Below are positions 42,508 through 53,424 of a stretch of 64,000 bases of DNA, piece by piece (the first letter of the stretch is position 1; every line of letters starts with the position of its first letter). The notes below the pieces were generated by a model. It worked only from the letters and a program-made list of their open reading frames with translations, was not told where the DNA came from and did no database searches. Location of the stretch: NCBI RefSeq assembly GCF_030269925.1, contig NC_085111.1, positions 6,316,142 to 6,380,141 on the forward strand, given 5' to 3'. Source of the DNA: Bombyx mori (lineage: Eukaryota; Arthropoda; Insecta; Lepidoptera; Bombycidae). Both the position numbers and the translations under genes were made by a program.

Positions 42508-44130
42508 ATGGACGCTGTATTTGCGGAATTTCTCCGGCTTCGCTACCCAAAGCTCACTTCCGAGTTTCAGGCCTTCAAGGCCGATCACACTGCGAGCCCT
42601 CTCGTGGACTCCACCGAGCTCGCTGCTCCTGCGTCGCCTGTACCTGCGTGCAAAGCTTCTGCATCGAGCACCGCAGCCTCCGTCGTGCCTGCCGTTCCCG
42701 CGTCGCCTATACTGGCGAGTAAAACTGCTGCGTCGTCCGCCGTGGTCACCATTCCAGCAGCGCGATCATCCGCGGCCTCCGTCGCGCCGTCTAAAACACC
42801 TACTCGTAGGTCACCTGCGCCCGCCTCCTCGTCCTCCGACTCTGACTCGGAGATGGAGGTCGACCTCGCTCCCGCCTCATCGACGGATGGATTCACCCTG
42901 GTGCAAAAGGGTAAGAAGCGTGCCGCGGAGTCTCGAGCTCCCGCGGCCGCTAAAATTAGCAAAGCCGCGAACGCGTCGCGCCCCCGCCCTCAGACTCCCG
43001 TTGCGCCTCCAGCCCGTGCCACTCCGTCGCCGCGTCCGGTGGCACAAAATAAAGCCCAGACCCCTCCCCCGGTAATCCTTCAAGAGAAGGCAGCTTGGGA
43101 ACGAGTTTCCCTGGCCCTTAAGACCAAAAATATCAATTTTACGAATGCCCGTAACCTCGCGAACGGCATTCAAATTAAGGTTCGAACATCCGACGACCAT
43201 AGGGCCCTCTCTTCTTACCTCCGTAAGGAGCGTATAAGTTTCCACACATATACGCTCCAGGAGGAGCGCGAACTCCGTGCCGTTATACGTGGCATCCCTA
43301 AAGAGTTGGATGCCGAGCTCGTCAAGGCCGACCTTCTCGAACAAGGCCTACCGGTTAACTCCGTACACCGCATGCACACAGGCCGCGGAAGGGAGCCATA
43401 TAATATGGTTCTCGTCGCCCTCCAGCCTACCCCCGAGGGTAAGCAAATATTCAACATCCGAACGGTCTGTAGCCTTTCCGGAATCGCAGTCGAAACCCCA
43501 CACAAGAAAGGCACACCTAGCCAGTGCCATAACTGCCAATTATACGGGCATTCTTCCCGTAACTGTCACGCGCGCCCCCGATGCGTCAAGTGCTTAGGCG
43601 ATCACGCCACGGCCCTATGCACTCGCGATCAAAAAACCGCGACAGAACCGCCTAGCTGCGTCCTGTGTCGAACACAGGGTCACCCCGCAAATTACCGCGG
43701 ATGCCCCCGAGCCCCGAAAATAAATCGCCGCGTCGCCCGCCAAAACCGCCTCCGAGCTTCCGGCCCAGACATCAAAGCCTCGGCACCCTCTGTGTCGCAG
43801 GCTAAGCCAGCGTTCGTTCCGGCGCCGGTGCCCAGTGTCTCGGCCTGGGCGAAACCGCTGCCGTACATGAACACGGCTACAACTCCCTCCTCCGCGATTC
43901 GTCCCGCCCCCGCGACTCGTCCCTCTCCCGCGACTTGCCCTCCGACCGCGTCCGACAATCTCGCTTTAGCGATCGACTTCTTTCAGTCGATCAACTTTGA
44001 GCGCGTTAACGCTTTGGGCGACGCCATTCGCTCTGCCTCCACTGCACAACACTTTATCGCCGTTGTGCAAGAATACGCCGACGTATACGCGTCATTAAAT
44101 ACGTACGTCCTCCCCTCACTCCGCCGGTAA
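42508..44130 (+). CDS. LINE ORF1, gag-like zinc-knuckle protein
   Basis: This is a 540-residue nucleic-acid-binding protein of the retrotransposon ribonucleoprotein. I chose the Met at 42508 (MDAVFAEFLRLRYPKL); the frame is open further up to 42331, giving 599 residues. The first 200 residues are rich in Ala, Ser and Pro, followed by an RNA-binding gag segment (ERELRAVIRGIPKELDAELV). Three CCHC-type knuckles follow at about 340-395: CHNCQLYGHSSRNC, CVKCLGDHATALC and CVLCRTQGHPANYRGC. ORF2 begins 3 nt after the stop, in the same frame. Confidence 0.9.
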   Translation: MDAVFAEFLRLRYPKLTSEFQAFKADHTASPLVDSTELAAPASPVPACKASASSTAASVVPAVPASPILASKTAASSAVVTIPAARSSAASVAPSKTPTRRSPAPASSSSDSDSEMEVDLAPASSTDGFTLVQKGKKRAAESRAPAAAKISKAANASRPRPQTPVAPPARATPSPRPVAQNKAQTPPPVILQEKAAWERVSLALKTKNINFTNARNLANGIQIKVRTSDDHRALSSYLRKERISFHTYTLQEERELRAVIRGIPKELDAELVKADLLEQGLPVNSVHRMHTGRGREPYNMVLVALQPTPEGKQIFNIRTVCSLSGIAVETPHKKGTPSQCHNCQLYGHSSRNCHARPRCVKCLGDHATALCTRDQKTATEPPSCVLCRTQGHPANYRGCPRAPKINRRVARQNRLRASGPDIKASAPSVSQAKPAFVPAPVPSVSAWAKPLPYMNTATTPSSAIRPAPATRPSPATCPPTASDNLALAIDFFQSINFERVNALGDAIRSASTAQHFIAVVQEYADVYASLNTYVLPSLRR

Positions 44131-44133
44131 TCA

Positions 44134-47010
44134 ATGGCGTATATAAGTAGAATAAAGCCCCTATCCGTAACGATAGGATTTTTTAACGCTTACGGTCTCG
44201 CAAATCAGCGTGATCAGGTTTCTGACTTTTTGCGTGACCATCAAATTGATATCTTTTTAGTGCAGGAGACCCTACTTAAGCCTGCGCGCCGTGACCCTAA
44301 AATCGCGAACTATAACATGGTCAGGAACGACAGGCTCTCTGCTCGTGGTGGTGGTACCGTCATTTACTATAGAAGAGCCCTGCATTGCGTCCCACTCGAT
44401 CCTCCCGCGCTCGCTAATATCGAAGCATCAGTGTGCCGAATCTCACTGACGGGACACGCGCCGATCGTTATCGCGTCCGTTTATCTTCCACCGGATAAGA
44501 TCGTTCTAAGCAGTGATATCGAGGCGCTGCTCGGCATGGGGAGCTCTGTCATTCTGGCGGGCGACCTAAATTGTAAACACATTAGGTGGAACTCACACAC
44601 CACAACCCCGAATGGCAGGCGGCTTGACGCGTTAGTCGATAATCTCGCCTTCGATATCGTCGCTCCGCTAATCCCGACTCACTACCCGCTAAATATCGCG
44701 CATCGCCCGGATATACTCGACATAGCGTTATTAAAAAACGTAACTCTGCGCTTACACTCGATCGAAGTAGTTTCAGAGTTAGATTCAGACCACCGTCCCG
44801 TCGTTATGAAGCTCGGTCGCGCTCCCGATTCCGTTCCCGTCACGAGGACTGTGGTGGATTGGCACACGCTGGGCATCAGCCTGGCTGAATCTGATCCACC
44901 ATCGCTACCGTTTAGCCCGGACTCTACCCCGTCTCCTCAGGATACCGCTGAAGCCATAGACATCTTAACGTCACACATCACCTCGACATTAGATAGGTCA
45001 TCGAAACAAGTTGTAGCGGAGGACTTCCTTCACCGCTTCAAATTGTCCGACGATATTAGGGAACTCCTTAGAGCTAAGAACGCCTCGATACGCGCCTACG
45101 ACAGGTATCCTACCGCGGAAAATCGTATTCGAATGCGTGCCCTACAACGCGACGTAAAGTCTCGCATCGCCGAAGTCCGAGATGCCAGATGGTCTGATTT
45201 CTTAGAAGGACTCGCGCCCTCCCAAAGGTCTTACTACCGCTTAGCTCGTACTCTCAAATCGGATACGGTAGTAACTATGCCCCCCCTCGTAGGCCCCTCA
45301 GGCCGACTCACGGCGTTCGATGATGACGAAAAAGCAGAGCTGCTGGCCGATACATTGCAAACCCAGTGCACGCCCAGCACTCAATCCGTGGACCCTGTGC
45401 ATGTAGAATTAGTAGACAGTGAGGTAGAACGCAGAGCCTCCTTGCCACCCTCTGATGTGTTACCACCCGTCACCCCGATGGAAGTTAAAGACTTGATCAA
45501 AGACCTACGTCCTCGCAAGGCTCCCGGTTCCGACGGTATATCCAACCGCGTTATTAAACTTCTACCCGTCCAACTCATCGTGATGTTGGCATCTATTTTC
45601 AATGCCGCTATGGCGAACTGTATCTTTCCCGCGGTGTGGAAAGAAGCGGACGTTATCGGCATACATAAACCCGGTAAACCAAAAAATCATCCGACGAGCT
45701 ACCGCCCGATTAGCCTCCTCATGTCTCTAGGCAAACTGTATGAGCGTCTGCTCTACAAACGCCTCAGAGACTTCGTCTCATCCAAGGGCATTCTCATCGA
45801 TGAACAATTCGGATTCCGTACAAATCACTCATGCGTTCAACAGGTGCACCGCCTCACGGAGCACATTCTTGTGGGGCTTAATCGACCAAAACCGTTATAC
45901 ACGGGAGCTCTCTTCTTCGACGTCGCAAAAGCGTTCGACAAAGTCTGGCACAACGGTTTGATTTTCAAACTATTCAACATGGGTGTGCCGGATAGTCTCG
46001 TGCTCATCATACGGGACTTCTTGTCGAACCGCTGTTTTCGATATCGAGTCGAGGGAACCCGCTCCTCCCCACGACCTCTCACAGCTGGAGTCCCGCAAGG
46101 CTCTGTCCTCTCACCCCTCCTATTTAGCTTATTCGTTAACGATATTCCCCGGTCGCCGCCGACCCATTTAGCTTTATTCGCCGACGACACGACTGTTTAC
46201 TATTTCAGTAGAAACAAGTCCCTAATCGCGAAGAAGCTTCAGAGCGCAGCCCTAGCCCTAGGACAGTGGTTCCGAAAATGGCGCATAGACATCAACCCAG
46301 CGAAAAGTACTGCGGTGCTCTTTCAGAGGGGAAGCTCCACACGGATTTCCTCCCGTATTAGGAGGAGGAATCTCACACCCCCGATTACTCTCTTTAGTCA
46401 ATCCATACCCTGGGCCAGGAAGGTCAAGTACCTGGGCGTTACCCTGGATGCATCGATGACATTCCGCCCGCATATAAAATCAGTCCGTGACCGTGCCGCG
46501 TTTATTCTCGGTAGACTCTACCCCATGATTTGTAAGCGGAGTAAAATGTCCCTTCGGAACAAGGTGACACTTTACAAAACTTGCATAAGGCCCGTCATGA
46601 CTTACGCGAGTGTGGTGTTCGCTCACGCGGCCCGCACGCACATAGACACCCTTCAATCTCTACAATCCCGCTTTTGCAGGTTAGCCGTCGGAGCTCCGTG
46701 GTTCGTGAGGAACGTTGACCTACACGACGACCTGGGCCTCGAATCTATACAGAAATACATGAAGTCAGCGTCGGAACGGTACTTCGATAAGGCTATGCGT
46801 CATGATAATCGCCTTATCGTAGCCGCCGCTGACTACTCCCCGAATCCTGATCATGCAGGAGCCAGTCACCGTCGACGCCCTAGACACGTCCTTACGGATC
46901 CATCAGATCCAATAACCTTCGCACTAGACGCCTTCAGCTCTAGGAGCAGGCTTAGGGACCTCGGTAACCGTACTCGTCGAACTCGACAAAGAGTTCGCCG
47001 TGCAACCTAA
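44134..47010 (+). CDS. LINE ORF2, endonuclease-reverse transcriptase
   Basis: The protein has 958 residues. It opens with an apurinic-type endonuclease that nicks target DNA: FFNAYGL, VQETLL, AGDLNCKHIRWNS, DILDIALL and SDHRPVV carry the conserved N, E, D/N, D and DH residues. The reverse transcriptase follows from about residue 450: PGSDGISNRVIK, SYRPISLLMSLGKLYERLLY, FFDVAKAFDKVWHNG, GVPQGSVLSPLLFSLFVNDI and the active-site FADD at about 682-685. The C-terminal region contains the GAPWFVRNVDLH motif. No RNase H domain is evident. No stop or frameshift was seen, so the enzyme may be functional. Confidence 0.94.
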   Translation: MAYISRIKPLSVTIGFFNAYGLANQRDQVSDFLRDHQIDIFLVQETLLKPARRDPKIANYNMVRNDRLSARGGGTVIYYRRALHCVPLDPPALANIEASVCRISLTGHAPIVIASVYLPPDKIVLSSDIEALLGMGSSVILAGDLNCKHIRWNSHTTTPNGRRLDALVDNLAFDIVAPLIPTHYPLNIAHRPDILDIALLKNVTLRLHSIEVVSELDSDHRPVVMKLGRAPDSVPVTRTVVDWHTLGISLAESDPPSLPFSPDSTPSPQDTAEAIDILTSHITSTLDRSSKQVVAEDFLHRFKLSDDIRELLRAKNASIRAYDRYPTAENRIRMRALQRDVKSRIAEVRDARWSDFLEGLAPSQRSYYRLARTLKSDTVVTMPPLVGPSGRLTAFDDDEKAELLADTLQTQCTPSTQSVDPVHVELVDSEVERRASLPPSDVLPPVTPMEVKDLIKDLRPRKAPGSDGISNRVIKLLPVQLIVMLASIFNAAMANCIFPAVWKEADVIGIHKPGKPKNHPTSYRPISLLMSLGKLYERLLYKRLRDFVSSKGILIDEQFGFRTNHSCVQQVHRLTEHILVGLNRPKPLYTGALFFDVAKAFDKVWHNGLIFKLFNMGVPDSLVLIIRDFLSNRCFRYRVEGTRSSPRPLTAGVPQGSVLSPLLFSLFVNDIPRSPPTHLALFADDTTVYYFSRNKSLIAKKLQSAALALGQWFRKWRIDINPAKSTAVLFQRGSSTRISSRIRRRNLTPPITLFSQSIPWARKVKYLGVTLDASMTFRPHIKSVRDRAAFILGRLYPMICKRSKMSLRNKVTLYKTCIRPVMTYASVVFAHAARTHIDTLQSLQSRFCRLAVGAPWFVRNVDLHDDLGLESIQKYMKSASERYFDKAMRHDNRLIVAAADYSPNPDHAGASHRRRPRHVLTDPSDPITFALDAFSSRSRLRDLGNRTRRTRQRVRRAT

Positions 47011-47447
47011 CCCATGAATCAGCTCGCTGAGTTTCTCGCCGGATCTTCTCAGCGGGTCGCGATTCCGATCCGGTAGTTGATTCATTCGCGAAGCAGCTGC
47101 TCTTGAGCTGTTAGGTCTCCTTCGGAGGCGCTCGGGTAGCTGTTAGCAAATCCCACCCCTCCTGGCTGAGCCTTTGCTCGCCCACCTGTCCTGGTGAAAC
47201 TGGAAAGGCCTCCGGGCCACCAGTAATTCTTCAATCATAAAAAAAAAAAAAAAAAAAAAATTGGACTTCCTCAAGCCACTTCTTCCTCCCCACCCATGTT
47301 CCAGTTTACTATACTCTGGCCACTCCTATGAATTCGTAATTATACATTGTATCTTCGAAATATCGAAGTGGTGGTAACGTAGCGGAAGTTTTCATATTCA
47401 AAAAAACACGATGAACATGAACACCCGTTAAATACTTTTCACAGATA

Positions 47448-47679
47448 CAGGTGGCAGGACCTCTTGTGAGTCCGCACGGGTAGGTACCACCACCCTGCCT
47501 ATTTTTGCCGTGAAGCAGTAATGCGTTTCGGTTTGAAGGGTGGGGCAGCCGTTGTAACTATACTGAGACCCTTAGAACTTATATCTCAAGGTGGGTGGCG
47601 CGTTTACGTTGTAGTTGTCTATGGGCTCCAGTAACCACTTAATACCAGGTGGGCTGTGAGCTCGTCCACCCAATATAGA
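47448..47679 (+). repeat. Bm1 SINE, 3' part
   Basis: The copy runs from AGGTGGCAGGACCTCTTGTG to GAGCTCGTCCACCCAAT and lacks the usual TAAGCAATAAAA end. Confidence 0.85.
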
Positions 47680-47689
47680 TTTGGACCTA

Positions 47690-48560
47690 GAATACGATTG
47701 GAAACACGCTATATATTGGCGTCGCTAAGCGCAATAGTCAAAGGACGCGTCGAAAGCATTTGAATATTTGATCATAACTTTTAATTAAAATTACTTTTAT
47801 GGCTTAATCTCGCGTTCTTTGACTAGCTCGGTGGTGCAGAAGTTAGGGTTTCTGACTGAGAATAGTCAGTGGCTACTGCGATGAGTTTCTCGATGAATTT
47901 GAGGCATGTTTGCGTGTCACATGGCCTTATCGAAGTAGCGTTCCGACGCTGACTTCGCATGGACTACAGGACTCTACAACGCATCTATTGTATTATAGTG
48001 ATATCAGTATTTGAGTACCGTACATATAGGCTGACAGCAAATGTACAGAAATCTATAAGCTTTGCACTTTTTTCTGCAAGATATTATGTCTACTTTGTAC
48101 ATATGAATCGTTCACACACACGCACACGTGTTAGGTACACACTAAATGAGGAATAGAGCACGCGAGTCCCACGCGGTTAATTTGATATCAGGTGTACCAC
48201 GCGGCTTAGTGCGCGTTAAATTATAAATTAAAAAAACACGCGTGATTTACTTTAAAGAATAGATAAATGACAAATGAATATATATAAATAAAATGCCACA
48301 CGGACAGGTATACTTCTTTTGTATTTCACAATTTTAGAGGCTTTAAAGAAAAACATCTCCACATGTACGTTTAAGGTAATAAAGTAATAGTTAGTCTAAT
48401 GGTCCAAATTTGAAATTTTTATGGTCATCAATGTTGACTGTGCTTTAGGAGTGATCGGTAGAGCTTCGGTAAAAAATAGAAAAAAAATCTCAATTTTGTG
48501 TGTTTGAATAGCTTTTTTTCATTCTTATTACTTATACCTTTGGGAGACGTTCAGTACCCT
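47690..48560. other. Intergenic spacer; nothing firmly recognised
   Basis: A stretch near 47820-47960 has faint resemblance to decayed LINE 3' sequence, but I cannot support it. The rest is AT-rich with no gene. Confidence 0.4.
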
Positions 48561-48566
48561 AATTTT

Positions 48567-48693
48567 TTTTTTATTTATTGATTTTTATTGGCCTTGTAGG
48601 CAGACGAGTATACTGCCCACCTGATGGTGAGTGGTTACCGTCGCCCATGTACTTTACAATAGCAGGGGCAGAGCCATGCCGCTGCCTACCGCT
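48567..48693 (-). repeat. Short LINE-B tail unit
   Basis: The plus strand shows TAGGCAGACGAGTATACTGC to CATGCCGCTGCCTACCG after a T-rich start. It shares its endpoint with the units at 14135-14262 and 31768-31880. Confidence 0.8.
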
Positions 48694-48865
48694 GCCTTTT
48701 TCGCCGATTCACTGTGACCATTGGCAATCTATTTCTAACACGTAATTAAGACTTTTGCTATTTTGCTAACTTGTCGTCATCCCGATTTGTCTACTCTACG
48801 CCAAGCACCCTCACGACCCGGAATGGGTATCGGGGAACTGAACTATCTGAACGGGGGAACTATTT

Positions 48866-48975
48866 GAACTTATATCTCAAGGTGGGTAGCGGATTTACGT
48901 TGTAGATGACTATGGGCTCCAGTAACCAGTTAGCACCAGGTGGGCTGTGAGCTCGTCCACCCACATTAGCAACAA
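48866..48975 (+). repeat. Bm1 SINE, last about 110 bp
   Basis: GAACTTATATCTCAAGGTGG through GGGCTGTGAGCTCGTCCACC and an A-run. It is heavily 5'-truncated. A short TTG/GAGGTT simple repeat lies just after it at 49015-49068. Confidence 0.82.
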
Positions 48976-49069
48976 AAAAAAAATTGAATAAATTTAATAC
49001 ACAGATATAATGATTGTTGTTGTTGCTGTTGTTTTGTTAATTGTAAAATGAGGTTGAGGTTGAGGTTGA

Positions 49070-50185
49070 CTGTGTGGGCTCCATCACTGACCCACACTGC
49101 CAGTCTACCTGGTCTTGACATATGATCAAAATCTCGAAGGCATTGGAATACGTATCTTAAGAAACGTATCTTAAGTTTTTTTTTCAAAATAGGTAAACAT
49201 TCTCAAGCCGTGCAGTCTGAAAATTCAGTAAAACCGTCATTGTTACATCAAAATTTAGTAGATTTTAGATAAAAGAAAGAAATTAATTAGATGATGACTT
49301 GAAGATTATGATAACAGTAAATATAATAACATAATTACAGGGAAAACACACTGTTTGATTGATTTCCGTGCACCGATTTTTGCATATTTTTATCATAATC
49401 TTAGCAATTATTTTATTTTGATTAAGTAAGTAAATCTGGCGTGGTGTAATGAAGTGGAAACTTTAATGCTATTCATTACTATAAATAAAGTAGATTCACT
49501 GTAATTTGTGATGTAACATAACAGGAATCATTACCTATTATGGTACATAGAAGTGATCTCTATAGAACTTGCGTGGACAAATTGGCTATGTTCTCTATAT
49601 TTTTATCAATAGGAAATTATATATCCAAATTAAACCGTAATTCGCATATCATATATGTGTCGTAGAGCGTCAAGTCCGAACCGATTTGGGCGTGTTCGAA
49701 AATGGATGTCACTATGCAAGATCTCAATGTCAGTTGAGTTTGAGTGGGGACATAAAAGTATTCTTCTCAGTTGGTTGTGGTTTTGTATGTCTTATTGCTT
49801 AGCTTTCGCGAGGCTTGGAGACCTCTCTCTATTTGTGGCGGTATGTCTACATTCAATAAGGGAACACTTAGTAGATGACTTAATCAAGTCTGTCCATCTT
49901 GTGGGTGATCGGCCGCGAGAGCGTTAACCGTCTACTCTTTCTTGAATCCTCAAAGTGTTATTTGGTAATTTAACATCACTATTGGACTGAAAAGCGAACC
50001 TAGCGGACATGCTGCCAACCTCGGTCCGGTCTCGCTGTAGTAATCTGTTTTTATCCGATTAGTGCGTGTTGTACCTATGTGTACAAATATGTTTTTCATT
50101 CTGATACACTTAAAGATCAAAGTGTATTTGTATTCAATTATCATTGTTCCATCTACTGTCAGTTTAGCAATTTTTTTACTTCATA
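49070..50185. other. Intergenic spacer; no supported gene
   Basis: A 90-codon open frame at 49655-49927 shows no recognisable domain and I do not call it. No repeat family was identified. Confidence 0.4.
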
Positions 50186-50189
50186 TTAT

Positions 50190-50402
50190 AAAATATGCTC
50201 GGTGCTTTTAGACTCTCCAAGCACCGGTCATCGCTCTTGTAGAACTCGTCGACATGCATCCTGGCCCATAGACACAACTCACTGAGTTTCTCGCCAGATC
50301 TTCTCAATGGGTCGCCAATCGGATACGGTGGTAGATTCAGCGTATCTGCTCTTGCTATTAATAGTTCTCTCAGTTTGAGAGCCCGTGAGCTCACCATGTA
50401 AT
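50190..50402 (+). repeat. LINE 3' UTR fragment
   Basis: GTAGAACTCGTCGACATGCA, CACTGAGTTTCTCGCCAGAT and GTGAGCTCACCATGTAATCC match the block at 21430-21692. Confidence 0.75.
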
Positions 50403-50572
50403 CCCGAAAAAAATAAATTCATCAATTAAACCATTAATACATTACATTATCAGATAAGTGCAAAAATAGTGTTAATATATCTAGATTCTGACAATACCGC
50501 AATTTAAAAGCAGATGCTACGGAGATGTTAGAAAAGCAGAGTTTTCAAATGAAAATTTAAGAGCAAAGATTG

Positions 50573-50824
50573 TTTTTTTTTTTTAATTGCTAAAATGGGT
50601 GGACGAGCTCACAGCCCACCTGGTGTTAAGTGGTTACTGGAGCCCATAGACATCCACAACGTAAATGCGCCACCCACGTTGAGATACAAGTTCTGAGGTC
50701 TCAAGTATAGTTACAACGGCTGCCCCACCCTTCGAACCGAAACGCATTACTGCTTCACGGCAAAAATAGGCAGGGTGGTGGTATCCACCCGCGCGGACTC
50801 ACAAGAGGTCCTACCACCAGTAAT
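50573..50824 (-). repeat. Bm1 SINE, 3' part
   Basis: Reverse complement of the Bm1 body with a T-run at its left end. Plus-strand landmarks are GGACGAGCTCACAGCCCACC and GAGGTCCTACCACCAGTAAT. Confidence 0.9.
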
Positions 50825-51607
50825 AAAAATTTGTACAAAAGATTAGAAATTATTAAATCAGTGAAAAGATGCTGAGTTCTGTTTTAATTGAGTGCTCCGA
50901 TCTTACTTTTATAATATTTTAGACAATCAAGATAAATTAGATAAATAATCTATTACGGTTTCTCGAGAATGCTTGAACCGATTCTGGTGTTTCTTGTTAT
51001 TCTTCTAATTCTGTGCCGCTGCACACCGGCCGGCCGGTGCCTTGTACATCAAAATTATGCGCTTGATCATTATTTTGCTGCGATGTCATTTTAAAACTGC
51101 GATATTTTATCTTCTCATACTCATTAAAATACTCATAGCAAGATATTAATTAAAATCAAGTAAGGAGAAATTTCTTTAAAATTAAATACTTGTAATGAAT
51201 AACGTATTTATTAGGGGTTAAAGAATGAAATTGCCGATTTATACTTCAAAATTGAAATTGGTTTTTTTTTTTCATTTAACATATTTATTTAATCAAAATA
51301 TCTACCATTATTATCTATACATTGCTGCCATCTAATAGGAAGGTTATTTATGCCTTTGGGATAAAACTCTGGTGATCTAGATCTTACTAACTGTGTGAAA
51401 GCAGTTTGTACTGCCTCCTGGGAAAGAAAACTTTTTTCAATGTAGAAAATGGTCCAAATCACGAAAAAAAATTCAGTCCGTTGGAGCAAGGTCTGGCGAA
51501 TACGGAGGCTGACGAATGGTTTCTAATTGCAGTTCCTGCAGAGTTAAAACGGTTTTCTCGTGCTCTATGAGGTCTCGCGTTATTATGGAGCAATAATGGT
51601 GAAGATC

Positions 51608-52052
51608 GATTCATGTCCTCGTGGCCTAAAGGATAAGACGTCCGGTGCATTCGTATGTAGCGATGCAACGGTGTTCGAATCCCGCAGGCGGGTACCAATT
51701 TTTCTAATGAAATACGTACTTATCAAATGTTCACGATTGACTTCCACGGTGAAGGAATAACATCGTGTAATAAAAATCAAACCCGCAAAATTATAATTTG
51801 CGTAATCACTGGTGGTAGGACCTCTTGGGAGTCCGCACGGGTAGGTACCACCACCCCGCCTATTTCCGCTGTGAAGCAGAAATGTGTTTCAGTACGAAGG
51901 GTGGGGTAGCCCTTGTAACTATACTGAGACCTTAGAACTTATACCTCGAGGTGGGTGGCGCATATACGTTGTAGATGTCTATGGGCTCCAGTAACCACTT
52001 AACACCAGGTGGGCTGTGAGCTCGTCCATCCACCTAAGCAATAAAAAAAAAT
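51608..52052 (+). repeat. Bm1 SINE, full length, inside the second mariner
   Basis: The head (CGTGGCCTAAAGGATAAGAC), body and CTAAGCAATAAAAAAAAA tail are complete. It interrupts the mariner transposase just upstream of the HNN motif. Confidence 0.93.
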
Positions 52053-52330
52053 GTGTGCGTGTACTAGTGTACACACGTAAGAAGTGAAACTTCTTTATGG
52101 CCTTATTTTTCGAAAAATGATCTACATGCAACTTTCTAGAAATTGGTTAAATAAAGTTAAATTAGATAAAGTTTAAACAAAAGGATTTTATTATCATAGA
52201 CATGAATACAAAAAAGTTAAATTAGATAAAGTTTAAACAAAAGGATTTTATTATCATAGACATGAATACAAAAAAGATGGCGCGTAACGGAAAAATGTGT
52301 GTGAAGTTTCACTTCAAAAAAATGTGTCGG
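52053..52330. mobile_element. MITE-like element with an internal 60-bp tandem repeat
   Basis: The left end GTACACACGTAAGAAGTGAA with AACTTC is mirrored at the right by GTGAAGTTTCACTTC. The 60-bp unit containing AAAGTTAAATTAGATAAAGT is present twice in perfect tandem at 52154-52213 and 52214-52273. No ORF. It directly follows the Bm1 SINE tail. Confidence 0.7.
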
Positions 52331-53379
52331 GGCTGTTTCACTGCAAGTTTTGCTATCATTGTTCGGAGTTCGGTACAGTAGACATCTGCCGTTATTGCTT
52401 GACCAGATCGGAGAATGCTATAGTGAATAGCACCATGCTGAGACCACCAAACAGTTACCATTACCTTTTTATTGGTAAGCTTTGCTTTAGGGCACGGTTG
52501 CGGCGTTTGACCTGGGGTCAGCCGTTGCATTTTTCGCTTACGATTATTGTAAAGAATCCACTCTTCATCACATGTCATAATTCGATCCAATATTCCTTCA
52601 TTTCTGTATCGATTCAACAAGGCAACACAAGTTTCAAAACGCGTTTCTTTCTGCAGATCAGTCAAATCATGAGGCAACTATTTTTCAATGTTTTTATTTT
52701 ATTGATTTGACGCAAAATGAGTCAATTTGTTGGTAAGGTAACGTTGAACCATGTCGCTAATTCCTGGGTAGTTTGGCTTGAATCGGCTCTCACCATCTCT
52801 TTCAATTCATTGTTATTCACATGTACACAGGCGGTCTTCCACGTGGTTCGTTCTTCAAATCAAAATTTTCATCACGAAAGCGTTTAAACCAAAATCGCAC
52901 GTTACGTTTATTAGCAGTCCCCTCTCCAAACGCAACATTGCTATTGCGAGCTGTTTCTGCAGCGTTAGTTCCGCGTCGGAACTCCTATTAAAAAATAACT
53001 CTAATTTTCGAAGTATCCACCTTTCTCGTTTAAGGTGAATAAAAAAAACAACTGAAAGTCGATAATCAAATGTTGCACATTTTTTAAAAGAAGACCTCAC
53101 AGGTACCATTTGAAAAAAGTTTCACTCAAAAATCTCAAACCATGAAGGTTCTATGTCAATTCGAAGTACTTATTACAATAAAACGGTTATTTCATACTTT
53201 AACTCTTATTATTTAGATGGGGATTAATATCATCTTCGTAAAAACACCTTCACAAATAATGCTTTATTTTAGAACAAATTTGGTTAGCATATAAAACGTT
53301 ATAGTGAGCCAACCTTAAAATATAGAGATATGCTGTCGCGAATTTTTAGAACTTTTAAAGAGGAACAATTTTGTCATAC

Positions 53380-53424
53380 TTCGCTAAAATAATGTATGTC
53401 ATAATCATACATTATTTTAGCGAA
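53380..53424. repeat. Perfect 19-bp hairpin
   Basis: TTCGCTAAAATAATGTATG at 53380-53398 is followed by a 7-nt loop and its exact reverse complement at 53406-53424. The sister repeat at 61372-61390 has only the right arm. Confidence 0.9.

Larger units (their letters stand above)
42102..47260 (+). mobile_element. Full-length jockey-clade LINE with intact ORFs
   Basis: The element is 5159 bp and bounded by a 9-bp target-site duplication. It has a 5' UTR of about 400 bp with repeated GCCCGGC-type units, ORF1, ORF2, a GC-rich 3' UTR and an A-run (47239-47260). Both ORFs are open from end to end. Its base composition is far richer in GC than the host introns. Partial copies lie at 33829-34801, about 40740-41470 (older) and 62516-64000. 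Confidence 0.93.
51292..53040 (-). pseudogene. Second mariner transposase, broken
   Basis: N-terminal pieces at 53040-52680 give FRRGTNAAETARNSNVAFGE and WFKRFRDENFDLKNEPRG. ORF 52677-52309 gives RIMTCDEEWILYNNRKRK and MVTVWWSQHGAIHYSIL. The C-terminal piece at about 51608-51292 gives SPLLLHNNARPHRARE and WQQCIDNNGRYFD. At least one frameshift and one stop lie in the N-terminal part. The second catalytic Asp is Asn (HNN for HDN), so the enzyme is dead on several counts. Confidence 0.85.
51214..53206 (-). mobile_element. Second mariner, broken by two insertions
   Basis: The ends match when read inward: GGGGTTAAAGAATGAAATTG on the left, AGAGTTAAAGTATGAAATAA on the right. TA flanks both sides (51212-51213, 53207-53208). 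The transposase runs on the minus strand and is split by a Bm1 SINE (51608-52052) and a palindromic element (about 52053-52330). Confidence 0.85.

Noticed and set aside
42585..43344. Long minus-strand open frames within the LINE
   Set aside because: They are shadows of the GC-rich ORF1; the sense ORF carries the zinc knuckles.
49655..49927. A 90-codon open frame
   Set aside because: There is no recognisable domain, no splice context and no paralogue; chance is the simpler explanation.
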